From: CAWUEZ02 sp963921355
GTDB taxonomy: Bacteria; Pseudomonadota; Alphaproteobacteria; Thalassobaculales; Thalassobaculaceae
DNA length: 64,000 nucleotides
Direction of reading: 5' to 3'
Assembly: GCA_963921355.3 (NCBI GenBank)
Contig: OZ001190.1
Location: 62,001-126,000 of the forward strand
Positions 32,179 to 40,528 of this stretch are shown here, in pieces. A model generated the notes under the pieces. That model was given only the letters and a program-made list of their open reading frames with translations. It was not told the origin of the DNA and did no database searches. The position numbers and the translations under genes were made by a program. Positions within the stretch are counted from its first letter, which is position 1, and each line of letters starts with the position of its first letter.

Positions 32179-34555
32179 CGACATCTCCTTTGGTTTCGGT
32201 CTCTTTGCGACGGTGGCCCAGCATCAGCAGGGCCGGCAGCAGCAGGAAGTCCACGATCAGAGCAACCACCACCGCCATGGCCGTCAGCAGGCCCATTTCG
32301 GCGTTGATCTTGAAGGTGGACAGGGACAGGACCGCGAAGCCGAGCGCCAGGATCAGGGCGTTGGCCGCAACCGCGGTCCCGACCATGCTGAAGGCGTAGC
32401 GGATGGCATCGGGCACCTCGAGGCCTTTCTCGCGGATGCCCCGCTGGTACTTGGTCAGCAGGTGAACGGTGTTGTCGACGATGATGCCGAGCGAGGTCGC
32501 CGCCACCGTCGCCGCCGCCAGCCCGACGATACCGACCAGGGCGGCCCAGAGACCGAACGTGATCAGGATCGGAATGGCGTTGGGGATCAGGCTGAGGCCG
32601 CCGAGCGTCAGGCTGCGCAGGGCCAGGACCATGATCACCATGATCAGCCCGACCGCGATCGCGTTGCCCTGAAGCATGCTCTCGATGTTGCGCTTGGCGA
32701 TATAGGAGAACATCACCGTGGCACCGGTCGGCGCGTTCCACATGTACTCGGGCGCGTTCTCGCGCAACCAGACCTGCGCCTCGTCGATCAGCGCCCGGGT
32801 CTCGACGGTCGACACGTCGCCCATGGTCGCGGTGACCCGGGTGGCCGACTTGTCGATGTTGATCCGGTCGTTCAGATCCAGCCCGAACGGCAGGGACAAC
32901 TCGTAGAGCAGCAGGTACTGCGCCCCGAGCTCACGGTCGTCCGGCACCCGGTAGTAGCTCGGGTCGTCGCTGTGCATGTTCTTGTTCAGCCGCTTCATGA
33001 TGTCGGACAGGCTGTAGACATGGGTCACGTCCGGGTGGGCGCGTAGCCACTCGGTGAAGCGGTCCAGGGCCTCCAGGAACTCCGGTTCGCTGACCCCGCC
33101 CGGGCCGGTCGAGGGCACGGAGAACTCGATCGGGTACAGCCCACCGAGATTGGCCATCGCGAAGTCGGTGTCCTGGCGGAACTGGATCGACCGGTCGAAG
33201 TACTTGGTCCAGGAGTCGTCCAGGTCGATGGTCGGCACCAGAGCCGTCAGCACGACGGTCGCCGTCCCCATGATGATCAGGATCGGCCGGAAGCGGGCGA
33301 TCACGAAGTCGGCGATCCGTTCCATCAGGCTGGTCCCGAACAGAGTTCCAGAACCCGGCCGGTTGCGGATCGGCAGCAGGCTCATGACGGCCGGCAGGAA
33401 CGAGATCGAGACCACCCAGGCCGCGATGATCCCGACCGCAGTCATGTTGCCGAGGTGGTTGAACGGCGGCGAGTCCGAGAAGTTCAGCGCCATGAACCCG
33501 ACCACGGTCGTGATGCTGGTGATCGTGACGGCGAGGAAATTGATGCGGATCGCCTCGACGATGGCGTCGATCTTCGACATGCCGTCGCGCAGGGATTCGC
33601 GCATTGAGATCAGGATATGGACGCTATCGGCGATCGCCAGGGTCAGAATGATGGTCGGCGCCGTCAGCGAGACCGGGGTCAGCAGCACGCCCATGAAGCC
33701 CGCCGCCCCCATGGCCGTCATGCTGGAGAACATGATGACCAGAAGGGTCGCGAAGGTTCCGCTGACGGTGCGTAGGGTGACCAACATCAGCACCAGCAGG
33801 GCGCCGTACATCAACGGCACCAGGGTCGCCAGATCCCGCATGCCGGACTCGGCGAAGGTGTTGTTCAGCATCGAGATGCCACTGAGCGCGACCGTCAGGT
33901 CCGGGTTCTGCGCCCGCACCTGCTCGGCCATGGCGCGCGCGACCGCAACCGCTTCCGGGACTTCCTGGATGCTGAGTTCGGGATACTGCAGGACGACGTT
34001 GACGCCGGTGGTCTGGGCGTCGGCGGCAATCAGGTTGTTGAACAGCAACGGCTCCGCCAGCGCGATCGCCTGCCTTCGGGACAGTTCCTCGGCGCTCAGG
34101 GCCTGACCGTCTTCGATCAGGTCCTCGACGATCAGGTCATCCTCGACCGACCACGTGTGCTGGAAGTTCGAGATCGAGTCGACCCGGATCGCATAGGGGA
34201 TCTTCCAGGCTTCTTCGGTCAGCCGTTCGATCGCGTCAGCGACATCCGGACTGAAGACCTTGCCGTCCGCCGGCTGAATCACGAACAGGAAGTTGTCGTT
34301 CTTGGTGTAGGTCTGCTGGAATCGTTCAAAAGCCACCAGTTCGGGGTTGTCGGAGGAGAAGAACACCCGGTAGTTGGTCGCGAAATCGAGGAACCGTGCC
34401 CCGCTCGCCATGCCGACAACCGCCAGCAGGGTGGCCAGAATCACCAACCAACGAAAGCGGATTATCCCGCGGGCCAGGGCGACGGCGAACCGGTCGACAC
34501 CTTCATGCCGGGCAGCGATGTCTTTGGGGTTGGGGAACTTGGCGGCGTCAGCCAT
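32147..34555 (-). CDS. MMPL/RND family lipid-type transporter
   Basis: This 802-residue inner-membrane protein has two repeats of one plus five membrane segments with large periplasmic loops. Transmembrane motifs such as LTLAIADSVHILISMRESL and SLGIIVDNTVHLLTKYQRG contain the acidic residues expected for proton relay. It starts MADAAKFPNP after GAGGAG; an upstream ATG at 34588 is not supported. The tetR operator lies 68-91 bp before the start. With the LolA-like and barrel proteins it should form an envelope-spanning lipid or hydrophobe exporter. Substrate is unknown. Confidence 0.92.
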   Translation of the reverse strand: MADAAKFPNPKDIAARHEGVDRFAVALARGIIRFRWLVILATLLAVVGMASGARFLDFATNYRVFFSSDNPELVAFERFQQTYTKNDNFLFVIQPADGKVFSPDVADAIERLTEEAWKIPYAIRVDSISNFQHTWSVEDDLIVEDLIEDGQALSAEELSRRQAIALAEPLLFNNLIAADAQTTGVNVVLQYPELSIQEVPEAVAVARAMAEQVRAQNPDLTVALSGISMLNNTFAESGMRDLATLVPLMYGALLVLMLVTLRTVSGTFATLLVIMFSSMTAMGAAGFMGVLLTPVSLTAPTIILTLAIADSVHILISMRESLRDGMSKIDAIVEAIRINFLAVTITSITTVVGFMALNFSDSPPFNHLGNMTAVGIIAAWVVSISFLPAVMSLLPIRNRPGSGTLFGTSLMERIADFVIARFRPILIIMGTATVVLTALVPTIDLDDSWTKYFDRSIQFRQDTDFAMANLGGLYPIEFSVPSTGPGGVSEPEFLEALDRFTEWLRAHPDVTHVYSLSDIMKRLNKNMHSDDPSYYRVPDDRELGAQYLLLYELSLPFGLDLNDRINIDKSATRVTATMGDVSTVETRALIDEAQVWLRENAPEYMWNAPTGATVMFSYIAKRNIESMLQGNAIAVGLIMVIMVLALRSLTLGGLSLIPNAIPILITFGLWAALVGIVGLAAATVAATSLGIIVDNTVHLLTKYQRGIREKGLEVPDAIRYAFSMVGTAVAANALILALGFAVLSLSTFKINAEMGLLTAMAVVVALIVDFLLLPALLMLGHRRKETETKGDVDADPSLAAAE

Positions 34556-34622
34556 CGAAGACTCCTCATGCATGCCTTGCCAGATCAACCGGCCGTCCCG
34601 CCACCCCGGCGATCGGCACGGA

Positions 34623-34646
34623 AATTCGGAACCAAACGGTCAATAA
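34623..34646 (-). promoter_or_regulatory. Candidate TetR operator upstream of the RND pump gene
   Basis: A 24-bp block reading AATTCGGAACCA, then AACG, then GTCAATAA is 21/24 identical, in the same orientation, to a block upstream of tetR at 35555-35578. The centre ACC-AAAC-GGT is a small palindrome as is usual for TetR proteins. Duplication only at these two promoters argues that the adjacent TetR protein controls itself and the pump operon. Confidence 0.75.
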
Positions 34647-34659
34647 CTGGGTTTATGGA

Positions 34660-34697
34660 CCGGTCGATCAACAATGTCACGTGCAAAAATCGACCGG
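34660..34697 (-). repeat. Inverted repeat in the RND pump leader region
   Basis: CCGGTCGAT (34660-34668) and ATCGACCGG (34689-34697) are perfect 9-bp inverted arms around a 20-nt spacer. It lies directly upstream of the operator block, between the pump gene and the repeat element. It could be a second regulator site or an RNA hairpin. Confidence 0.5.
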
Positions 34698-34782
34698 CCG
34701 GGGCGGACGCAAACCGCCGCTGGGGGCAACCTGCGCAGGCAATGTTTCAGGTTGATATCAGGGGGCAAACCGCACACGGCCC

Positions 34783-34923
34783 AGAGCAGATCCGGACTAA
34801 ATGATGTCGGCGGCGGCGATATCATCGCACCGGCGGTGTCACTCTAAGTAATTGATTTAGAGCGAAATATCATGATGAGGTGGAATCCAGGGGATCGCCT
34901 TCAAGAATGCGTGATCCGATCTA
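34783..34923. repeat. Composite REP-like inverted repeat, copy 2 (diverged)
   Basis: It shares with copy 1 (11639-11775) the end AGAGCAGATCCG, the middle blocks TCACTCTA and TGATTTAGA in order, and the other end GTGATCCGATCTA, with similar length (141 vs 137 bp). A different internal hairpin ATGATGTCG/CGATATCAT (34801-34809/34817-34825) replaces the long stem. The tetR stop codon TAG (34921-34923) is formed by its right end. Together with the operator and the 9-bp inverted repeat it fills the 365-bp gap between the pump and tetR genes. Confidence 0.65.
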
Positions 34924-35505
34924 CCCGAAGAGCTGGACCGCCGTGTCAGCGATCGTGTGCGCCTGGGCTTCCGGTACTCCGCCGCGTAGCGACAGGATCA
35001 TGCCGAACAGGATGGTCAGGTAGGTCGACGCGAGGTCCTCGGCCGGCCGATCGGTGCGGATCTCGCCAGCCTCCTGGCCACGGCGGATCAGGTCGACGAA
35101 GACCTCCCGCTTCCGGGCGTAGTGCGCCATCAGCAGGTCGCGCACGTGCGGATCATGCGGCGCGAGTTCGACCACCGTGTTGATGGCGAAACACCCGGAC
35201 TGGCCGCCGCACCGCCCCGACATGATCTTGATGCCCTCGTGGAGATAGGTCTCAAGCGCCTGGCGCGGAGACAGCGACGGATCGAGCACGGCCAGATGGT
35301 CGTCGCCGGTTTTCTGCAGATAGGCTTCCAGGGACTTCAGGAACAGCGAATGCTTGTCGCCGAACGCCTTGTAGAGGCTGCCCTTCTGCAGGCCGGTGGC
35401 AGTCATCAGGTCGTGAATCGACGTTGCCTCATAGCCGCGCGCCCAGAATGCCTCCATCGCGGCATTCAGGACGTGGTCGTAGTCAAATTCACGCGGGCGG
35501 GCCAT
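34921..35505 (-). CDS. TetR/AcrR family repressor
   Basis: This 194-residue regulator has an N-terminal TetR helix-turn-helix (ARGYEATSIHDLMTATGLQKGSLYKAFGDK read across two helices, residues 22-52) and a ligand-binding C-terminal domain containing GGQSGCFAINTVVELAPHD. It precedes the RND-LolA-barrel operon on the same strand. A matching operator block is found 50 bp before its start and in front of the pump gene, so autoregulation and pump control are likely. Its stop lies in the REP-like repeat. Confidence 0.92.
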   Translation of the reverse strand: MARPREFDYDHVLNAAMEAFWARGYEATSIHDLMTATGLQKGSLYKAFGDKHSLFLKSLEAYLQKTGDDHLAVLDPSLSPRQALETYLHEGIKIMSGRCGGQSGCFAINTVVELAPHDPHVRDLLMAHYARKREVFVDLIRRGQEAGEIRTDRPAEDLASTYLTILFGMILSLRGGVPEAQAHTIADTAVQLFG

Positions 35506-35554
35506 GGGGCTCTTTGTCGAAATTCAAGGTCTGTTCTCAGAACTTATAACCTAG

Positions 35555-35578
35555 AATTCGGAACCATTCAGTCAATAA
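35555..35578 (-). promoter_or_regulatory. Candidate TetR operator upstream of tetR
   Basis: AATTCGGAACCA, then TTCA, then GTCAATAA: the second copy of the block found before the pump gene. It lies 50-73 bp upstream of the tetR ATG. Three of 24 positions differ, all in the central 4 bases. Confidence 0.75.
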
Positions 35579-35620
35579 TGGCGGGAATCGATTTTTCTCG
35601 GACGATTCCACGCCAGCGGA

Positions 35621-36283
35621 TCACTCGAAAATCTTAGAAACGTCCGCCTCGGAATGGCCGTCCTTGATCTCACGAAGCCGGAGATACAGCACCGTCTCCA
35701 GCACGACCTCGTAGGCGTAGACCGAACTGATAGCGGCGGCCATCAGGACAGAGGCACCTGGTCCCCACGTACTGAGGACCGCCGCGTGCATTCCGGCCTC
35801 AGCGAAGTCGAGCGCGACCGAAACGAGAACCATCAAGACGACGGCGGGTTGAACGACCAAGAGAAATGTGAGGGCGATGAGACCCGGCACCACAAACGCC
35901 AGGATGCCGGCGAAGATGAAACCCGTCACCACGATGCCGCACCCTATAAGAGGAACGGCGCGGAGCAGGAGGACAGCCGTGTACAGGCTCCACCGGAGTT
36001 TCTTGCGCTGCCAGGCGTCGAAGGTCACCAGCACGATCAGGCCACTGGCGAGTGCCCAGACAGCGCCGTGGACAATGACCGCGACAAGGCTGTCGATCAC
36101 GAAGGACCAACCATCCCTGGCCGTCGCGAAACTCGGCTCAGGAAACTCAAATCCGCCGAGTTGGACAATGAAGGCCGGGACAAAAGCCAGACCCAGGAAG
36201 ACCGGTAGCCGCCTGCAGAAAATCGAGACTGTATCGCGCAGGATTGCCGCCAACCCGAGGGGTGGTCTCGCGTCCACGGTCAT
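35621..36283 (-). CDS. Integral membrane protein, paralogue A
   Basis: This 220-residue protein has about six hydrophobic segments. It starts MTVDARPPLGLAAILRDT behind AAGGAGTCC; the longer frame upstream is not protein-like. It ends YLRLREIKDGHSEADVSKIFE, closely resembling the end of the adjacent paralogue (YARLREIKEGITPEQIVEVFE). It has no signal or catalytic motif that I recognise. The arrangement resembles proteins with glycerophosphodiester phosphodiesterase-type membrane domains, but that is a weak guess. Confidence 0.75.
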   Translation of the reverse strand: MTVDARPPLGLAAILRDTVSIFCRRLPVFLGLAFVPAFIVQLGGFEFPEPSFATARDGWSFVIDSLVAVIVHGAVWALASGLIVLVTFDAWQRKKLRWSLYTAVLLLRAVPLIGCGIVVTGFIFAGILAFVVPGLIALTFLLVVQPAVVLMVLVSVALDFAEAGMHAAVLSTWGPGASVLMAAAISSVYAYEVVLETVLYLRLREIKDGHSEADVSKIFE

Positions 36284-36323
36284 CTGGACTCCTTTTCCGG
36301 GGCGGGGCCCATTGGAACGGAGT

Positions 36324-37085
36324 CTATTCGAACACCTCGACGATCTGCTCGGGCGTGATGCCCTCCTTGATCTCCCTAAGCCGGGCGTAGAGCAGGGCGG
36401 GATAGATGTACATGAAGCCCGTAACGATCGCTTCGACGGCTGAGGACAGCACAACGCCGACATAAGAGTCGAGACTGGCCACGAGCGGGTCGAGCAGTAC
36501 GCCCTGAACGGCCCCCAGGACAATCCCGCATCCCCAGATTGCGACCAGCCCGCCGGCAATCGGCCACCGATAATCCTTCGTAAGGTCAACGGACCGGCCG
36601 AGCCCGCCAAAGCCCGCCCGTTCAATGACGATGGCGGGCATCAAAATCGAGAACACAGCTGCCACCCATAACCCCGGGATCAGTAGCGCCACCGCCGCTA
36701 CGAGGATCATCAGAGTCGAGATGATTGAGCAGATAACCATGGGGACCAGGCTTCGAAACGTGCTGGAGACATAGAGCCCCAAGCGAAAAGGCCGGCCCTG
36801 CTTCGCGTCATAGGCGGCTAGCGTGACGAAGCCGATCGACAGAGCGCCCGCGACAACCAGGACAAAGAACGCCAGTGCACCAACACCGCGCCCGGCTGAC
36901 ACCCCAAGAGGATCGTTGATGAGCCCGACGCCGCCCCCGATCGCCAAGAGAAAGACGGCGGCGAAAAGCCCTGGCAGAAAGGCCAGCAGAACGAACCAGT
37001 GGATCTTCCGGAAGAACAGGGAGAACGTCTCCCCGATCAAGCGACCCACCCCAAGAGGTTCTTTGACCGCGACCGCCTCCGCCAT
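36324..37085 (-). CDS. Integral membrane protein, paralogue B
   Basis: This 253-residue paralogue of the preceding gene has the same order: a short cytoplasmic N terminus (LGVGRLIGETFSLFFRKIHWF), six or so membrane spans including VAAVALLIPGLWVAAVFSILMP, and a conserved LREIKEG tail. The ATG at 37085 has AAGGGGG 7 nt upstream. The two genes are 40 bp apart and likely one operon that arose by tandem duplication. Function is unknown. About 160 bp upstream hold no gene. Confidence 0.78.
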   Translation of the reverse strand: MAEAVAVKEPLGVGRLIGETFSLFFRKIHWFVLLAFLPGLFAAVFLLAIGGGVGLINDPLGVSAGRGVGALAFFVLVVAGALSIGFVTLAAYDAKQGRPFRLGLYVSSTFRSLVPMVICSIISTLMILVAAVALLIPGLWVAAVFSILMPAIVIERAGFGGLGRSVDLTKDYRWPIAGGLVAIWGCGIVLGAVQGVLLDPLVASLDSYVGVVLSSAVEAIVTGFMYIYPALLYARLREIKEGITPEQIVEVFE

Positions 37086-37248
37086 TGCACTACCCCCTTC
37101 TGATCGATCGATTGCCTTTGGTTGCGGCCCACCGGCGCGAGCGGTTGCACAGCCCTCTCGGGAACATCGCAAGCCGACGACGGGTCAATCAGACCATCGC
37201 GAATCACCCTGCCGCAATACCCGAATTCCGGGAACTGGGTCAGCCAGG

Positions 37249-38217
37249 CTATCGCTTGTCCGATCGCGCGTAGGACCGGTGGAACTTGTCGCTGCGGTCG
37301 TCGCCGAACAGCCGACGTTGCTCGAGAAAAGCCCGCTGTTGCGCATAGGACGCCCGCAGGAAGGCCTCGGAATCGCGGTGTCGCACGCGGTCGGTGTAGC
37401 CGATCTTGGCCCGCACCTTCTCGGCGATCGCCGCCAGGCTGGTCTGCCGGCGATACTGCGCCTCAACGCCCGCGCCCGTATCGCCCTGCCCACCGGTCTG
37501 CAACACCTGTTCCAGCACCTGAAGCTCGTAGCGCCCGTAGTGCTCGAGCTGATGTGGCTGGAATTCATACGCCTCGCCCGACCCGGCCCGGGCGGAAGCC
37601 GGCGCCGCCGCGATATCGGGCAGCAGGATCAGCTTCGGACGGCGGATGACATAGGTGCCGGCGATCATGTCACCGAGCCGCTGGTGGCGCCGGTTGAACA
37701 GCGGGAGCACGATCAGCACCCCGACCCAGAGCACGATCAGCGCCTGTTCCCAACCGCCGAAAGAACCGATGAAGAGCAGATAGGTCCCGGGCACGAAGAC
37801 CTCGAACTCCTTCATCAGGTTGCGGGCGACCACCGCATGGGCGGTCAGCCCCCGGCCGTCGGCCGACACCACCTGCAAGCCCAGCATGCGCTTGCCGAGA
37901 GTGCGTCCGTTCCAGAGCAGTTCAGCGGCCACGTAGTAGGGCACGCGGATCGCGAAGAACAGCATCACCCAAAGCGCGAATACCGGTGCCCCCCCGGTCA
38001 CCGATCGCAGTGCCAGAACGGCAGCCACCAACAGGGCGAACGTGATCGCAAGGTCGGCCAGTTGGGCGGCGAAGCGCGCGCCGATACCGGCCACCTCGAA
38101 GTGGATCGGGACCCCTTCCGGGGGTGTGAGGGTGTTGACCGGAGAGGCTTTGTCGCGGCCGAAGAAGCGCCGGCGTTTCGCGCCGCCAGCGGACGGGGCC
38201 TCGGACTGTACAGCCAT
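37249..38217 (-). CDS. RDD family membrane protein
   Basis: This 322-residue protein has an RDD domain (residues about 35-200): the first helix carries GIGARFAAQLADLAITFALLV with the Arg and Asp that name the family, followed by NGRTLGKRMLGLQVV and QRLGDMIAGTYVIRR. The C-terminal 120 residues are hydrophilic and Gln/Arg-rich (YRRQTSLAAIAEKV). It shares one base with the stop of the SpoIIM-like gene (TGATG) and is last in the MoxR operon. Confidence 0.88.
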   Translation of the reverse strand: MAVQSEAPSAGGAKRRRFFGRDKASPVNTLTPPEGVPIHFEVAGIGARFAAQLADLAITFALLVAAVLALRSVTGGAPVFALWVMLFFAIRVPYYVAAELLWNGRTLGKRMLGLQVVSADGRGLTAHAVVARNLMKEFEVFVPGTYLLFIGSFGGWEQALIVLWVGVLIVLPLFNRRHQRLGDMIAGTYVIRRPKLILLPDIAAAPASARAGSGEAYEFQPHQLEHYGRYELQVLEQVLQTGGQGDTGAGVEAQYRRQTSLAAIAEKVRAKIGYTDRVRHRDSEAFLRASYAQQRAFLEQRRLFGDDRSDKFHRSYARSDKR

Positions 38218-39230
38218 CAGCCGGGGCCCTCCGGCCGGCGGCCGCCCAGCACGAACCAGGACAACCAGATCGCGCCCAGCCCCCAGCCGATCAGCAACCG
38301 GCTGTCGGTATCGGTCACCAGTTGCCGGGCAAACCCCTCGATCAGGCCAGCCACCAGCAGCATGAGCGCCGCCACAATCGCCAGTTTTGCCGCATCGCGG
38401 CCGTGCCATCGCAGGGACTCGCCGCGGCTGCGCGGGCCTGGAAACAGAACGGCCATGCCGAGGCGGAAACCGCCGCCGAGCGCGATGGCGATCGCCGACA
38501 GTTCGGTCACGCCGTGGATCGACAGCCAGCCGAACAGGTCCCAGCCGATGCCGCGGTCGACGTACAACGCGGCAAACGCCCCGAGGGTGAGGCCGTTGAA
38601 GAAGCCGAGCAACGCCGTCGGCAGGCCGATCACGACCCCCAGGCTGAAGGCGAAGAAAGCAATCCGCGTGTTGTGTGAGAACAGGTAGGCGGCGAACGCC
38701 CCAAGCTGATCCAGCGGCGTGGTCGCCCCGTCATACAGGCCGGCGAGCAGATCCTCGGTCTCGGCAGATGGGCCCCGGCCCGCCGCCAATCCACCGGGCA
38801 CGAACGCGTCGAACCAACTCGTGTCCTCAAAATACAGGATGTAGGCGAGAACGGCTCCGATACCGAGAACCAGGAAACCCGCCAGGATATGGGCCGCTGA
38901 CCGGCGGACCGCCTGAGGGGCGGAGGAGACAAAGAACCGCCGGACCAGGCCACCGAGCCTTTCCTGGGGGGCGTAGACCGCCAGATAGGCGCGCCCCGTC
39001 AACGCCTCGAGATAGGTCAGCAGGGCCTGGTCGAGCGAGATTTCCCGGGCGACCGACAGCGATGTGCAGACCGCGCGATAGAGGTTGGCGAGTTCGCGGG
39101 TTTCCTCGAAGCTCAGCGCCTTGCCGCCGCCGGATCCCAAGCGTCACAGCAGGTCTTCCAGACGCCGCCAGTCGGCCTCGCGCTCCTGGCGGAAGCGGGC
39201 GGACCGGAACAGGTCGGTGTCGGCCGTCAT
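38217..39230 (-). pseudogene. SpoIIM/DUF95-like membrane protein gene interrupted by an in-frame TGA
   Basis: Translation should begin at the ATG at 39230, which overlaps the DUF58 stop as ATGA. It reads MTADTDLFRSARFRQEREA and on to WRRLEDLL, then meets TGA at 39146-39144 (codon 29), then continues in the same frame with RLGSGGGKALSFEETRELANLYR. This is exactly the normal SpoIIM-like N terminus with one stop in it. The rest (307 codons, several membrane spans, FFNGLTLGAFAALY and HGVTELSAIAIA motifs) is intact. Either it is a recent nonsense mutation or sequencing error, or it is read through; UGA followed by C is a leaky context. Restart at a TTG at 39140 lacks a ribosome site. Confidence 0.8.
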
Positions 39231-40528
39231 ACGACCTCCCGCGCCTTCAGGTCGATATAGGTCGACACCAGCCGGGCCGAGACCTGGGCCGGCTCGGCAT
39301 CGACCACCACGACCCCGAGCCGGGAGAGCCGTTCCAGCACGATGCGTCGGTCGCGCCTGAAATCGGTCGCCGAGAGCGCCAGCGCGGCAGCGTTCAGAGA
39401 TCCGACGGGTTCGGTCGCCAGGACCTCGACCGCCGGATCCCGCAGGGCGACGAAGACCACCACGTGGCGCTGGCCGAGGGTACGGACATTCTCCACCAGC
39501 AGTTCCGCGCCGGTGGTGTCCACAAAGTCGGAGAACACCACCACCAGGCTACGTCGCTGCAGACGGCCGAGCAGGTGCACCATCGCCAACGTGTGGTTGG
39601 ATTCCCGGCTCGAGTAGTCGAGATCGGCGGTCCGGCGGCGCAGCTTGGGGAACACGCGGCGTCCGGGCTCCGGCGGGTCGAAGTGCCGCGGGCGATGATC
39701 GTAGGCGAACAGACCGACCAGATCGCCGCCGACGGCTGCCGCCCAGGCGGTGGCGAGGGCTGCGTTGACCGCATGGTCGATCTTCGGCAGTCCGGCGATC
39801 TCCTCACGCATGAGGTAACCGTTGTCGAGCGCGATCACGACATGATGGTTGCGCTCGGCCCGCATTTCCTTGGCAACCAGACTGCGGTGACGGGCCGACC
39901 GCTTCCAGTCGATCGACCTAGCATCCATTCCGGAGACGAAGTCGCGGAGCTGATGAAACTCCGAGCCCTCCCCCTTGACCATGTTCTCCTTGGCGCCGAA
40001 CAGCTGCGAGCGGACCGATACGTCGATGATGCCTGAGTGCACCAGGCGCAGGTTGGGAACCACTGCGATCTCCAGGTCGATCGGAGCGCTGGGAGCAAAC
40101 TCAAACAGCCCCAACCGGCTCGGCCAGAGCAACCAGAGCCTGGGCACCCGCCAGAGCCCTCGCCGCCGGGCCCGCACCGACAGTCGGAGGCGACCGATTC
40201 CGTCGGCTCCCAGGCCGAAGACCCCCTCCGCCGGACCGTCCAGACCCTCCGGCCAGTCCAGCCTGCACTGGACGCCAGGCGCGGGTGCGGGGGTCAGCGA
40301 CAGGAAGATCTCGGCCTGATCTCCGGTGAAGACCTGGTCCGGGGCCCGGCCCGCGACCGCGGGCGGACGGCGCGCGCTGACAAGCCAGTCGACCAGCAGT
40401 GCGGCCGCCAGAACGGGCCAGACGATCAGCGCCACATCACGTGCCTCCCCTCCGAGGCCGACGGCCAGCGCCGACGCGACCAGAGCGCCCGCCGCCAGCA
40501 GCAGAGCCCGGCCGCTGGGTCGGATCAT
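39227..40528 (-). CDS. DUF58 domain protein of the MoxR operon
   Basis: This 433-residue protein has two N-terminal membrane helices (residues 8-50), a beta-rich region and the DUF58 signature EFHQLRDFVSGMDARSIDWKRSARH, followed by a von Willebrand A-like fold with VVIALDNGYLM. The ATG at 40528 overlaps the moxR stop as ATGA; the longer upstream frame is antisense noise. DUF58 proteins work with MoxR ATPases in protein-complex assembly or stress responses at the membrane. Confidence 0.92.
   Translation of the reverse strand: MIRPSGRALLLAAGALVASALAVGLGGEARDVALIVWPVLAAALLVDWLVSARRPPAVAGRAPDQVFTGDQAEIFLSLTPAPAPGVQCRLDWPEGLDGPAEGVFGLGADGIGRLRLSVRARRRGLWRVPRLWLLWPSRLGLFEFAPSAPIDLEIAVVPNLRLVHSGIIDVSVRSQLFGAKENMVKGEGSEFHQLRDFVSGMDARSIDWKRSARHRSLVAKEMRAERNHHVVIALDNGYLMREEIAGLPKIDHAVNAALATAWAAAVGGDLVGLFAYDHRPRHFDPPEPGRRVFPKLRRRTADLDYSSRESNHTLAMVHLLGRLQRRSLVVVFSDFVDTTGAELLVENVRTLGQRHVVVFVALRDPAVEVLATEPVGSLNAAALALSATDFRRDRRIVLERLSRLGVVVVDAEPAQVSARLVSTYIDLKAREVV

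Noticed and set aside
34556..34920. Hidden gene in the pump-tetR gap
   Set aside because: The short frames there have no ribosome site and are explained by the operator, the inverted repeat and the REP-like element.
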